DNA of 64,000 nt from Kribbella rubisoli (lineage in GTDB: Bacteria; Actinomycetota; Actinomycetes; Propionibacteriales; Kribbellaceae), in NCBI RefSeq assembly GCF_004217145.1, contig NZ_SHKR01000015.1, positions 1-64,000 of the forward strand, given 5' to 3'. The notes under the pieces were generated by a model. It saw nothing but the letters and a program-made list of their open reading frames with translations. It did not search any database and was not told where the DNA came from. This document shows, in pieces, positions 32,993-41,058 of the stretch. Each line of letters begins with the position of its first letter. Position 1 is the first letter of the stretch. The translations under genes and the position numbers were made by a program.

Positions 32993-33487
32993 GTGAAGGA
33001 CTTCGTGGATGCTCATGTCGATCTCTGGGCCGGTCAGTTGCCCGGGCTGGATCCTGAGGTCGAAGGGATCACGGTCCGCATGCAGGTCCTGACGCGGTAC
33101 CTCGAGCGCCGGCGGGAGGCCGTGCTTGCGGAGTACGGGCTGCAGCTGTGGGAGTTCAAGACGCTCCACATGCTGCGACGCGGCGGTACGCCGTACCGAG
33201 AGACACCGGGTGGGTTGGCCAAGCAGCTCGGCATGTCCGCGGCAGCGCTGACCAATCGGCTGGATGCCCTGGAGCGGCGTGGGTTCATCGAGCGCGCGCA
33301 CGACCGCGACGACCGGCGCAAGGTGGTCGCGACACTCACCCGGACCGGGAGCGACCTCTGGGAGCGTGCCATCGGCGACATCAGCCGGGTCGAGGAGGAG
33401 CTGATCCACCAGCTGCCGGCCGCTGACCGCACCCGGCTCGACGACCTGCTGCGGCAACTGGTTCTCGTCACCGAGAAAGATTCTTAG
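32993..33487 (+). CDS. MarR-family transcriptional regulator
   Basis: 164 residues. Winged helix-turn-helix in residues about 55-110 (GGLAKQLGMSAAALTNRLDALERRGFIERAHDRDD region; the recognition helix and basic wing DRDDRRKV are clear), with helical dimerisation ends. MarR proteins bind palindromes as dimers and are released by small ligands. The GTG start has no ribosome-binding site, consistent with a leaderless message. The palindrome in the divergent spacer is the obvious binding site for control of itself and the TPR-like gene. Confidence 0.88.
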   Translation: MKDFVDAHVDLWAGQLPGLDPEVEGITVRMQVLTRYLERRREAVLAEYGLQLWEFKTLHMLRRGGTPYRETPGGLAKQLGMSAAALTNRLDALERRGFIERAHDRDDRRKVVATLTRTGSDLWERAIGDISRVEEELIHQLPAADRTRLDDLLRQLVLVTEKDS

Positions 33488-33560
33488 CGGCAGCATGTCA
33501 ATCTGAGCCCGCCGGCTCCGACCTCTGGGTATTAGCGCCGAGAACCTGGAGGACCGACCG

Positions 33561-33725
33561 ATGGAACCGCTGAACCTGATGGTCTCGCTGAGCCACTTCG
33601 CCAACGACAACCGTGACACCAAGCACGGCCTGAGCGAGCGCGCCGGCCGCCGTCGTCGTACGAACAAGAGCGCCCGTCGCCACAGCTGGTGGGTGATCCG
33701 ATCGCGTGTCAGAGTCCTTTCGTGA
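33561..33725 (+). CDS. 54-residue basic small protein, coupled to a GNAT gene
   Basis: ATG at 33561 has a full GGAGG (33548-33552) eight bases upstream, and its TGA overlaps the GTG start of the acetyltransferase (GTGA, 33722-33725). The peptide begins MEPLNLMVSLSHFANDN and continues with a run of arginines (GRRRRTNKSARR), ending in WWVIRSR. It has about 12 Arg and no Cys. Family unknown. The strong ribosome-binding site and exact overlap make it more likely real than chance; it may be a nucleic-acid-binding peptide or a leader that sets acetyltransferase translation. Confidence 0.6.
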   Translation: MEPLNLMVSLSHFANDNRDTKHGLSERAGRRRRTNKSARRHSWWVIRSRVRVLS

Positions 33726-34510
33726 CCGATGCCTCGAAGCGCGAGCAGTTGCTCGCCGTGTACGACGACCAACTGCGCGGAACCAGCGAGACCGCGGACG
33801 TGCCGACGAGCATGGACGGCCCGGTGATCCGGGTCGAGTACCCGAGCCGCGGGTTCGTCAGCTACTGCACGCTCGACGGCCTCGAGGGCGCCGAGCTCGA
33901 CGCCCTGATCGCCCGCCAGCGTGACTACTTCGCGGCGAAGGGCCAAGCGGTCGAGTGGAAGCTCCGCGGCCACGACAAGCCCGCCGACCTGCCGGATCGG
34001 CTGCGCGCCGCCGGGTTCGAGCCCGAGGAGCAGGAGACCGTGCTGGTCGCCGAGAGCGCCGACATCGCCGAGCGCCTCCGCGGCCGCGACCCGGTCGAGG
34101 GTGTCACGATCCGCCTGGTCTCCGACCGCGCCGACTTCGAGCGGATCGCCGCGATGGAGTCGACCGTCTGGAACGACGACTGGTCCTGGCTCACCGACGA
34201 CCTGGTACGCCGGCACGCCGCCGGCACCGACATCTTCGTCGCCGAGGTCGACGGTCAGGTGGTTTCCGCCGCCTGGGCCGTGTACAAGAAGGGCACCGAG
34301 TTCACCGGTCTGTGGGGCGGATCAACGCTCGCCGAGTGGCGCGGCAAGGGCATCTACAAGGCGCTCGTCGCAGTACGGGCCGCTCGTGCCGTCGAGCTCG
34401 GCTACAAGTACCTCCACGTCGATGCGTCCGACGACAGCTCCCCGATCCTGCAGCGCCTCGGCTTCCTCGCGGTCACCACCACCACGCCGTACGTGCACAA
34501 GCCTGCCTAG
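33722..34510 (+). CDS. GNAT family N-acetyltransferase
   Basis: 262 residues. The C-terminal half (about 125-262) is the GNAT domain: VTIRLVSDRADFERIAAM, FVAEVDGQVVSAAWAV, the acetyl-CoA loop EWRGKGIYKALVAVRA, and HVDASDDSSPILQRLGF. The N-terminal 120 residues are a degenerate extra domain. The target is unknown. The GTG start (33722) depends on overlap with the upstream 54-codon ORF. The stop TAG overlaps the convergent acetyltransferase stop in the shared CTAG at 34507-34510. Confidence 0.87.
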   Translation: MTDASKREQLLAVYDDQLRGTSETADVPTSMDGPVIRVEYPSRGFVSYCTLDGLEGAELDALIARQRDYFAAKGQAVEWKLRGHDKPADLPDRLRAAGFEPEEQETVLVAESADIAERLRGRDPVEGVTIRLVSDRADFERIAAMESTVWNDDWSWLTDDLVRRHAAGTDIFVAEVDGQVVSAAWAVYKKGTEFTGLWGGSTLAEWRGKGIYKALVAVRAARAVELGYKYLHVDASDDSSPILQRLGFLAVTTTTPYVHKPA

Positions 34511-35085
34511 CGGGCGGCGCGGTACATCGAGTAGTGCGTGGGGCCGCGGTGTGGCAGCTCCAGTTCGGCGGTCGTGGTGAAGCCGAAGGACTCGTAGAAG
34601 CCCACGTTTGCGGGGTCCTGGGTCTCGACGAACGCAGGGGAGTGGGCGGCGTCGGCCGCTGCGAGACCCGGCTCGATGACCGCGTGGCCCAGGCCTTGGC
34701 GTTGGCGATCGGGATCGACCGCGGCGAGCGCGAGCAGCCAGACCGGTTCGCGCGGGTGGAAGTCGCCGATCGCCTGGCCGTACTCCGCATTGAGCGCGGC
34801 GCGGGAGCCGGTGAGTTCCTCGAACGCGGCGGCATGTGGCGCAAACGCGTCGGCCGGCATGTCCGGTGGGAACCAGAGGGCGACGGCGCTTACGTCGTCG
34901 GTCACCCAGATCCGCCCGTGCGGGAGCCCGATACGTTCGACGAACAAGCGGTGGTACTGCGTGAGTCGTTCGCCGTACCCGTCCGGGTCGAGGCAGGCCC
35001 TGGACATCGGATAGTCGAACAACGCGCGGGTGAGCGTGTCGACTGCCGCGTCGACGTCCGATGCGGTTGCCTCGCGCACCTTCAT
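34507..35085 (-). CDS. GNAT family N-acetyltransferase
   Basis: 192 residues, single GNAT domain: MKVREATASDVDAAVDTLTRAL, VALWFPPD, the acetyl-CoA motif AVDPDRQRQGLGHAVIEPGL, FVETQDPANVGFYESFGF and the C-terminal strand. Resembles the actinobacterial acetyltransferases that act on small molecules, such as puromycin acetyltransferase relatives. ATG at 35085 overlaps the stop of the SGNH hydrolase gene by four bases (ATGA), so the two form an operon. Confidence 0.87.
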   Translation of the reverse strand: MKVREATASDVDAAVDTLTRALFDYPMSRACLDPDGYGERLTQYHRLFVERIGLPHGRIWVTDDVSAVALWFPPDMPADAFAPHAAAFEELTGSRAALNAEYGQAIGDFHPREPVWLLALAAVDPDRQRQGLGHAVIEPGLAAADAAHSPAFVETQDPANVGFYESFGFTTTAELELPHRGPTHYSMYRAAR

Positions 35086-35876
35086 GTCCGCAGTACCTCG
35101 ACGATCAGGTTGGCGACGCCGCGCATACCCGCCGCGTTCGGGTGGTACGGAACGAAGCCGCCGAGGTTGGGCGGCAGCATCGTGAACCCGGTCGTCCACG
35201 GCTCGGCCGAACCGATCGCGTGATCGCGACTCGCCGCCGACGCCGCGATCAGGTCGGCACCCGTCGCCGCCGCGGCCTTCGCGAACGCGCCGGCCAGACC
35301 GTCCGCCATCATCGCGACGCTCGGCAGCTGCTCCTCGTTCAGCGGTACGTCGAGGCGTGCCCGCGTACCCGGCCCGACCAGACTGAGGTAGTCGACGAGC
35401 AGGATGCGCGCGTCCGGTGAACGCTCCTGCGCCTGCTCGACGACCTTGGTCAGCGAATCCGCGACGGTCTGGTACGACGCTTCGTCCTTGAGGTAGCTGA
35501 CCCGCGCCCGGATCCGGTTCGCGACCCGGCGGCCGAGGATCGTGGCCGGCTTCGCGATCGTGTTCAGGAAGCTCCCGCGAAGGAACGTGCCGACGTACTC
35601 GAGATCGTTGCCGCCGACGGTGATCGTGACGAGCGCGGTGTCCGGAGTGAGCGCCTCGAGTTGCGGTGGCGCGTCGTCCTGCGGGGTGTCGAGCAGATGT
35701 GCGGTGGTCGCGCCGGAGTAAGAGACGTCGGTCAGGTCGAGGCCGAGCTCTGCGGCGACGAGATGCGCGTAGTTGTTGCCCGAACGGCCTGCGGGCGGGT
35801 GCACGATCGGGCTGATCCCCGGTCCGGCCGCGAACGAACTACCGAGGGCGACGTACCGGCTGCCAGATGCGATCAC
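35082..35876 (-). CDS. SGNH/GDSL-family hydrolase (esterase/lipase)
   Basis: 264 residues. Block I is ALGSSFAAGPG with the nucleophile Ser14 (GDS changed to GSS, as seen in many actinobacterial members), block III ITVGGNDLEY with the oxyanion Asn, and block V PYHPNAAGM with the catalytic His. No signal peptide is evident with the GTG start at 35876, so the enzyme may be cytoplasmic; an upstream extension has no hydrophobic core. Substrates could be acyl esters of lipids, sugars or CoA. Confidence 0.85.
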   Translation of the reverse strand: MIASGSRYVALGSSFAAGPGISPIVHPPAGRSGNNYAHLVAAELGLDLTDVSYSGATTAHLLDTPQDDAPPQLEALTPDTALVTITVGGNDLEYVGTFLRGSFLNTIAKPATILGRRVANRIRARVSYLKDEASYQTVADSLTKVVEQAQERSPDARILLVDYLSLVGPGTRARLDVPLNEEQLPSVAMMADGLAGAFAKAAAATGADLIAASAASRDHAIGSAEPWTTGFTMLPPNLGGFVPYHPNAAGMRGVANLIVEVLRT

Positions 35877-36011
35877 CGGACCACGATAGTCGAACCCTCG
35901 GCAGCAAGCCGATCGTTCTCGAGGTGCTGTACGTCCTGCCGCACGGCAAACCGCTGTCCGAAGACGCACCCAACCCGGGGTGTTCGTTCCAGTAAACGTC
36001 ATACTTCGTCG

Positions 36012-38969
36012 GTGACTGATGACGTGTTCGGTACGGCGGGAATCCGCGAACGGGTGCTGGCCGGATGGACGGCCGCACCCGTGCGATTCCGCGAAGACGC
36101 GAACGCCGAGGAGGAGCTGGCGCTCGGCGGGTACGTCGACAGGCTGGTCATCGAACTGGCCCAGAACGCCGCCGACGCGGCCGCACGCGCCGGAGTACCG
36201 GGTCGGGTGGTGTTCGAGTTCAAGAACAACACGCTGGTCGTGGCGAACACCGGTGCGTCGTTGGATGCCGACGGCGTCGAGTCGCTCGCGACCCTGAGGG
36301 CATCAGCGAAGCGCGAAGAGCCTTCGGTGGGTCGGTTCGGGGTCGGCTTCTCGGCTGTGCTGGCGGTGACCGACGAACCGGTCGTGCTGTCGCGCACCGG
36401 CGGCGTGCGGTTCTCGAAGGCCGACACCGCGGCTGCGATCGCCGGACTCGCAGCTGACCTCGACACCGAGGTACGTCGGCGTGACGGGCAAGTGCCTGTT
36501 CTTCGCCTCCCCTTCGAAGCGGAGGGCGAACCGCCCGCGGACTACGACACAGCCGTCATCCTGCCCCTCCGCGACGAGGCGGCCGCCGCACTCGTCCGCC
36601 GCCTACTCACCGAAGCCGACGACGCGCTCCTCCTCGCCCTACCCGGCCTCCAACGCATCGAAATCGAGACCGACGACGGCCACCGAGTCCTCCAGGACGC
36701 CGAGTCCCGCTGGCACATCCACCGCGCCGGCGGGGTCTTCGGCACCGCCGAACGCGAGCAGTTGTTCGCCGATCGCCCAACAGAGGAACGCTCCCGCCCG
36801 AACTGGTCGGTCGTCTGGGCCCTGCCCCGCAAACCGACGACAGACGTGCCGGGCGTTGTTCATGCGCCTACACCCACTGACGAGCCGGTGGCGCTCGGTG
36901 TGTTGCTGTTGGCAACGTTCCCGCTCGATTCGACCCGGCGGCACGTCGCGAAGGGGCCGTTGACGGATTGGCTTGTGCAGGAAGCGGCGGCGGCGTTCGC
37001 CGAGCTCCTGGGCGAGCGATCCGGCGACGGCGACGACGTACTGCGGCTGGTGCCGACTGGGCTCGCGGCCGGGGTGCTGGACCGGATGTTGCGGGAAGAG
37101 ATTCTGAGTCGTCTGCCAGCTACGCCGATGGTGAGAGCCGTCGAGGACGCCACGCTGCTACCGCCGCGGGATGCCGTGGTGGTAGAGGGTGCGGACGACG
37201 CGTTCAACGAGAAGCTGGCGCCGATCGTGCCGGGCCTGATCAGGTCGCGGCGGGAGGATCGGCTGGCGTTGGATGCCTTGCAGGTAAGGCGTTTGGAGCT
37301 GGCTGAGGTGGTGGATCAGCTTGGGGGAGACGAGCCGGCCGAGTGGTGGCGTGGGCTGTACACCTCGCTCACCAGCATGGTCACCGATGCGCTGATTCGG
37401 GAGTCGCTCGGCACGCTTCCTGTGCCGCTTGCTGACGGGCGGCTGGTGCGGGGTGCGCGCGGGTTGCTGTTGCCCGGCCCGGAGATCCCGGTCGACATTC
37501 TGGCCGCGTTCGGCGAGTACGGCGTACGTGTCGTGCATCCCAACGCCGTCGACCCAGCCCTCGAACGACTCGGCGCGATCCCCGCCACCCCGCGATCGCT
37601 TCTCGAGGACGGCGCGGTCCGCACCGCGGTCGAGCACTCCGCCGAGTCCGACGACCCCGACGCGATCGCCCACGCCGTACTCAGCCTCGTCGCCGCCGAC
37701 CCAGCCCAAGCCGAAGGCCTCTGGTGGCTGAACGACCTCGTACTGCGCGACGCCGATGGCGAGCTGGTCCCCGCAAACGCCTTGGTTGTCGACGGTTCCG
37801 ACGCACAAGCCATCCTCGACCCCGTCGAGGTCGCACCCATCGCCGGCGATCTACTCGACCGCTACGGCCTGCCCGCTCTCGAAGCAGTCGGCGTGCTCGC
37901 GACCCTCGGCGTCGTCTCGGCGTCCGACGTCGCGCTCGACCAACTCCCCGAAGCCGTCCAGGACCTCGACGCGATCGAGGACTGGGCGTACGACGTCGCC
38001 CCCGAAGGCTCCCGGTACGGCGCGACTGTCGGCGACCTCGAGGCGATCCGCGACCTCGACTGGATCACCGACGCCAACTGGCCGAAAGCCCTGCAAATCA
38101 TGGGTTCTGAGCCCGATCTCCGTCGCGCGCTCGTCACCCAGGTCCGCGTGGTCGGCCCGGACGACCGGCCGCTCGGCGTACCGTCGTACGCCGCCTGGTG
38201 GATCCGCGAGCACGTCATCCTGGATGACGGCGAACCGCTGGCCGGACGCGCTGACCCCGACGCCGAACCAGTGCTCGCGACCTTCCTCGACGAAGCTCCC
38301 GCCTGGACCGCCGCCCTCGATCCTGAGGTCCGTACGGCGGTAGGGCTGGTCCGCGACGTCGGCGACCTCGACGCCGACGGCATCAGCCTGGTCCTGGACC
38401 GCCTGGCCGACCCGGAGCGTGACGTCGACGCGGCCTCGATCCTCCGGTTGTGGACGCGGCTCGGCACGCTCGCCCTCTTCCCTGGTGATGCCCCGGAGCA
38501 GACCCGTGTGCTCGACGCGGACGGCACGACCCGGGTGATCGACGCGGACCAGGCCGTCGTCATCGACGGCCCGATGTGGGTGCAGCGGGACGACCTCGGC
38601 GGGTTCGTGATCGGGTCCGGCGCCGCGGCCGACGGGCTGAGCGATCTCCTCGACGTACCGATGGCGCAGGAGATTGCCGAGGGCAAGATCGACGGCGAGG
38701 GTACGGCGGCCGACGTACCGCCGATCGTCCGTGAACTCGTCCCCGAGGTGCCGGCGACCTGGTGGGAGCACGAGGAGCTCACGGTCGACGGCGTCGAGGT
38801 CTCGTGGTGGGTGGACGCCGACGGCGCCCCGCACGCAGCAACGTTCGACGGCCTCGCGAAGGCCTTGGCCTGGTCCGCGGGCCGATGGGACCGGCGGCAT
38901 GTGATCCGCGCGGTTCTCAACGAACCGGACCGCAGCACCGAACTTCTGGTCGACGCCGTCTACGACTGA
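36012..38969 (+). CDS. Large sacsin/Hsp90-like GHKL ATPase
   Basis: 985 residues. The N-terminal 180 residues form a GHKL ATPase fold: ELAQNAADAA is the N-box, and LVVANTGASLD, then GRFGVGFSAVL supply the ATP-lid motifs as in Hsp90, MutL and sacsin. The remaining ~800 residues are acidic, Leu/Asp/Val-rich and repetitive in character, matching the sacsin N-terminal ATPase-like proteins of actinobacteria. Its biochemical job is unknown; a chaperone-like role is inferred from the fold. The GTG at 36012 has no ribosome-binding site; CATACT at 36000-36005 would place a start point right at it, so a leaderless mRNA is possible. Confidence 0.85.
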   Translation: MTDDVFGTAGIRERVLAGWTAAPVRFREDANAEEELALGGYVDRLVIELAQNAADAAARAGVPGRVVFEFKNNTLVVANTGASLDADGVESLATLRASAKREEPSVGRFGVGFSAVLAVTDEPVVLSRTGGVRFSKADTAAAIAGLAADLDTEVRRRDGQVPVLRLPFEAEGEPPADYDTAVILPLRDEAAAALVRRLLTEADDALLLALPGLQRIEIETDDGHRVLQDAESRWHIHRAGGVFGTAEREQLFADRPTEERSRPNWSVVWALPRKPTTDVPGVVHAPTPTDEPVALGVLLLATFPLDSTRRHVAKGPLTDWLVQEAAAAFAELLGERSGDGDDVLRLVPTGLAAGVLDRMLREEILSRLPATPMVRAVEDATLLPPRDAVVVEGADDAFNEKLAPIVPGLIRSRREDRLALDALQVRRLELAEVVDQLGGDEPAEWWRGLYTSLTSMVTDALIRESLGTLPVPLADGRLVRGARGLLLPGPEIPVDILAAFGEYGVRVVHPNAVDPALERLGAIPATPRSLLEDGAVRTAVEHSAESDDPDAIAHAVLSLVAADPAQAEGLWWLNDLVLRDADGELVPANALVVDGSDAQAILDPVEVAPIAGDLLDRYGLPALEAVGVLATLGVVSASDVALDQLPEAVQDLDAIEDWAYDVAPEGSRYGATVGDLEAIRDLDWITDANWPKALQIMGSEPDLRRALVTQVRVVGPDDRPLGVPSYAAWWIREHVILDDGEPLAGRADPDAEPVLATFLDEAPAWTAALDPEVRTAVGLVRDVGDLDADGISLVLDRLADPERDVDAASILRLWTRLGTLALFPGDAPEQTRVLDADGTTRVIDADQAVVIDGPMWVQRDDLGGFVIGSGAAADGLSDLLDVPMAQEIAEGKIDGEGTAADVPPIVRELVPEVPATWWEHEELTVDGVEVSWWVDADGAPHAATFDGLAKALAWSAGRWDRRHVIRAVLNEPDRSTELLVDAVYD

Positions 38970-39016
38970 CCGGAACCGGCCGCGGGGGCGGATCAGCACG
39001 CCCTGTGACCGCCGTT

Positions 39017-39028
39017 GGAAGCGTTTCC
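39017..39028. promoter_or_regulatory. LacI-type palindrome (distal)
   Basis: GGAAGCGTTTCC is a palindrome with central CG and one mismatched pair, the usual form of LacI-family operators in actinomycetes. It is about 110 bases upstream of the promoter boxes. Confidence 0.5.
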
Positions 39029-39053
39029 GCCTCCGGGCGTCACTCAGAGCGAA

Positions 39054-39065
39054 CCAACGTTGTCA
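39054..39065. promoter_or_regulatory. LacI-type half-palindrome repeat, copy 1
   Basis: CCAACGTTGTCA is identical to the word at 39131-39142 and contains the palindrome CAACGTTG. Confidence 0.55.
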
Positions 39066-39108
39066 GAGGTTGGTATATCGACTGATCTGCGGATATGACT
39101 TCATTTTT

Positions 39109-39120
39109 CCAACGTGGCAA
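39109..39120. promoter_or_regulatory. LacI-type repeat, copy 2 (diverged)
   Basis: CCAACGTGGCAA differs from the other copies mainly in the central TT to GG. It is 22 bases upstream of copy 3, about two helical turns. Confidence 0.45.
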
Positions 39121-39127
39121 CGAACTC

Positions 39128-39143
39128 TTGCCAACGTTGTCAA
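39128..39143. promoter_or_regulatory. LacI-type operator overlapping the promoter
   Basis: TTGCCAACGTTGTCAA is palindromic except for one pair (TTGNCAACGTTGNCAA). Central CG and flanks match LacI-family sites. It covers the -35 element exactly. Confidence 0.65.
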
Positions 39144-39156
39144 CGCTACTTATAGT
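39128..39156 (+). promoter_or_regulatory. Strong promoter of the family-5 ABC transporter operon
   Basis: TTGCCA (39128-39133), 17-base spacer, TATAGT (39151-39156). This is the closest match to the housekeeping consensus I found in the window. Start point about 39163, leader about 57 bases. Confidence 0.65.
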
Positions 39157-39219
39157 CCGTGGCACCTCTCGGTCGGTGAACAGCTCGTCCGCGCAACGGA
39201 AACGGAGGTGACTTTCGTC

Positions 39220-41058
39220 ATGAACGAAGCACCGCGCCCACAGTTCGAAGACGTCCAAGATGTCGTCCGCTATCAGCTGAGTCGGCGAAGCATGATCGGC
39301 GGAGGCGCTGCAGCGGCGATGACCGCCTTCCTCGCGGCCTGCTCCGGTGGTGGCTCGTACTCCGACAAGCCCGCCAACAACAACAAGCCGGTCGCGACCA
39401 AGTCGATCCAGATCGGCAAGGCCAACATCCCGGTCCCACGGGACCAGTCGGTGATCGTCGGCCAGGTCGAGTACACCGTCTTCGACAGCTTCAACGGCAT
39501 GATCCCGAACGGCTCGCCCTCGGGCGCCGGCGTGGAGCTGAGCACCGAGCCGTTGTTCTTCCTCAGCTTCGCCACCGGCAAGCTCACGCCGTGGTTGGCG
39601 ACGGAGTACAAGTACAACGACGCTTTCACAGAGCTGACCCTGAAGTTCGATCCGAAGGCCCACTGGAACGACGGTCAGCCGCTGGGTGCGAACGACTTCA
39701 AGTTCACCGTGATGCTGCTGAAGGACCGTCCGGACCTCTTCGGCGGTGGTGGTGACCTGAAGGAGTTCGTCAAGACCGTCGATGTTCCCGACCCGCACAC
39801 CGCGGTGGTCACCTTCCTGAAGCCGGCCCCGCGCTTCCACTACAACTTCATCGCCGCGATCGCCGGTGCCCCGAACAACATCATGCCGGAGCACATCTGG
39901 AAGTCGCAGGACCCGACGAAGTACAAGAACAACCCACCGGTCGGCAGCGGCCCGTACAAGCTGAAGCAGGCGATCCGGAACCAGAAGATGTTCGTCTGGG
40001 AGAAGGACCCGAACTACTGGAACAAGGACAAGCTCGACGTCAAACCGCAGTATGCGGTCTACCAGAGCACGTCGAAGCAGCTCGACCAGGCGTCCCTGGC
40101 CTTCGAGCGCGCAGAGTTCGACGTCGGCTCCGTCGACGAGCCGCACGCCAAGCAGCTGCGCAACACCGGCTACCCGAACCTCGTGACGACACAGTTCCAT
40201 GACCCGAACCCACGGGTTTTCTGGCTGAACTGCGACCCGGCGCGGGGCGTGATGTCGGAGCCGAAGATGCGCTGGGCGATCAACTACTGCATCGACCGGG
40301 AGAAGATCGGCAACTCGATCTGGCCGGTCAAGGTCCCTCCTGCCCAGTACCCGTGGGCGGACTACCCGACCAACGACAAGTGGAAGAACGACGAGCTCGC
40401 GAACAAGTACAAGTTCGAGTTCAACACCGACAAGGCGAGTCAGCTGCTGGACGAGATCGCGCCGAAGAACGGCGCCGGCAAGCGGACGTACAAGGGCAAG
40501 GAGATCAACCTCGAGATCATCACGGTCTCGCCGGTCGACGGCGGCGAGTACGCGATCGCCAACGTGCTGAAGACCGCGCTCGCCAAGGTCGGCGTCCCCT
40601 CCACGCTGCGCAGCCTGGCCGGCAGCGTCCACGACGACAAGTTCCAGCGTGGCCAGTACGACATCGACTCCAACTGGGCCGGCTTCGCGATCGACCCGGT
40701 GCAGCTCTACACCGACTGGACCAGCGACAAGTACCAGCCGATCGGCAAGAACTCGGCCGGCAAGAACAAGATGCGGTTCCGCAATCCCGACTTCGACAAG
40801 ATCGTCGATCAGCTGGGCCAGCTCAACCCGGATTCGCCGGAGGCCAAGCCGCTGCTCGACAAGGCGCTGGAGATCTACTTCCAGCAGCTGCCGTTGCTCG
40901 CCTCGATCCAGACCGGCTATCCGTCGTACTTCAACACGGCCTTCTGGAAGGACTGGCCGACGGACGACAACGTGTACGAGGTGCCGCTGAACTGGTGGCC
41001 GCACTTCATCTTCGTGCTCGGCAAGATCAGCGCCACCGGGCAGAAGGGACCGGCGTGA
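39220..41058 (+). CDS. ABC transporter substrate-binding lipoprotein, family 5
   Basis: 612 residues. Signal MNEAPRP...YQLSRRSMIGGGAAAAMTAFLAAC combines a twin-arginine pair (22-23) with lipobox LAAC (Cys41), so it is a Tat lipoprotein. The mature part is an SBP_bac_5 domain: FDPKAHWNDGQPLGANDFKF, VGSGPYKLKQ, MRWAINYCIDREKIGNSIW, FFVL-type ends. Family-5 proteins bind oligopeptides, nickel or, in actinomycetes and Thermotoga, beta-linked oligosaccharides. The LacI-type operators upstream favour an oligosaccharide here. GGAGG lies 11 bases before the ATG. Confidence 0.92.
   Translation: MNEAPRPQFEDVQDVVRYQLSRRSMIGGGAAAAMTAFLAACSGGGSYSDKPANNNKPVATKSIQIGKANIPVPRDQSVIVGQVEYTVFDSFNGMIPNGSPSGAGVELSTEPLFFLSFATGKLTPWLATEYKYNDAFTELTLKFDPKAHWNDGQPLGANDFKFTVMLLKDRPDLFGGGGDLKEFVKTVDVPDPHTAVVTFLKPAPRFHYNFIAAIAGAPNNIMPEHIWKSQDPTKYKNNPPVGSGPYKLKQAIRNQKMFVWEKDPNYWNKDKLDVKPQYAVYQSTSKQLDQASLAFERAEFDVGSVDEPHAKQLRNTGYPNLVTTQFHDPNPRVFWLNCDPARGVMSEPKMRWAINYCIDREKIGNSIWPVKVPPAQYPWADYPTNDKWKNDELANKYKFEFNTDKASQLLDEIAPKNGAGKRTYKGKEINLEIITVSPVDGGEYAIANVLKTALAKVGVPSTLRSLAGSVHDDKFQRGQYDIDSNWAGFAIDPVQLYTDWTSDKYQPIGKNSAGKNKMRFRNPDFDKIVDQLGQLNPDSPEAKPLLDKALEIYFQQLPLLASIQTGYPSYFNTAFWKDWPTDDNVYEVPLNWWPHFIFVLGKISATGQKGPA

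Noticed and set aside
35661..36011. 117-codon N-terminal extension of the sacsin-like gene
   Set aside because: It overlaps the SGNH hydrolase start and has no conserved features; the GHKL protein begins naturally at 36012.
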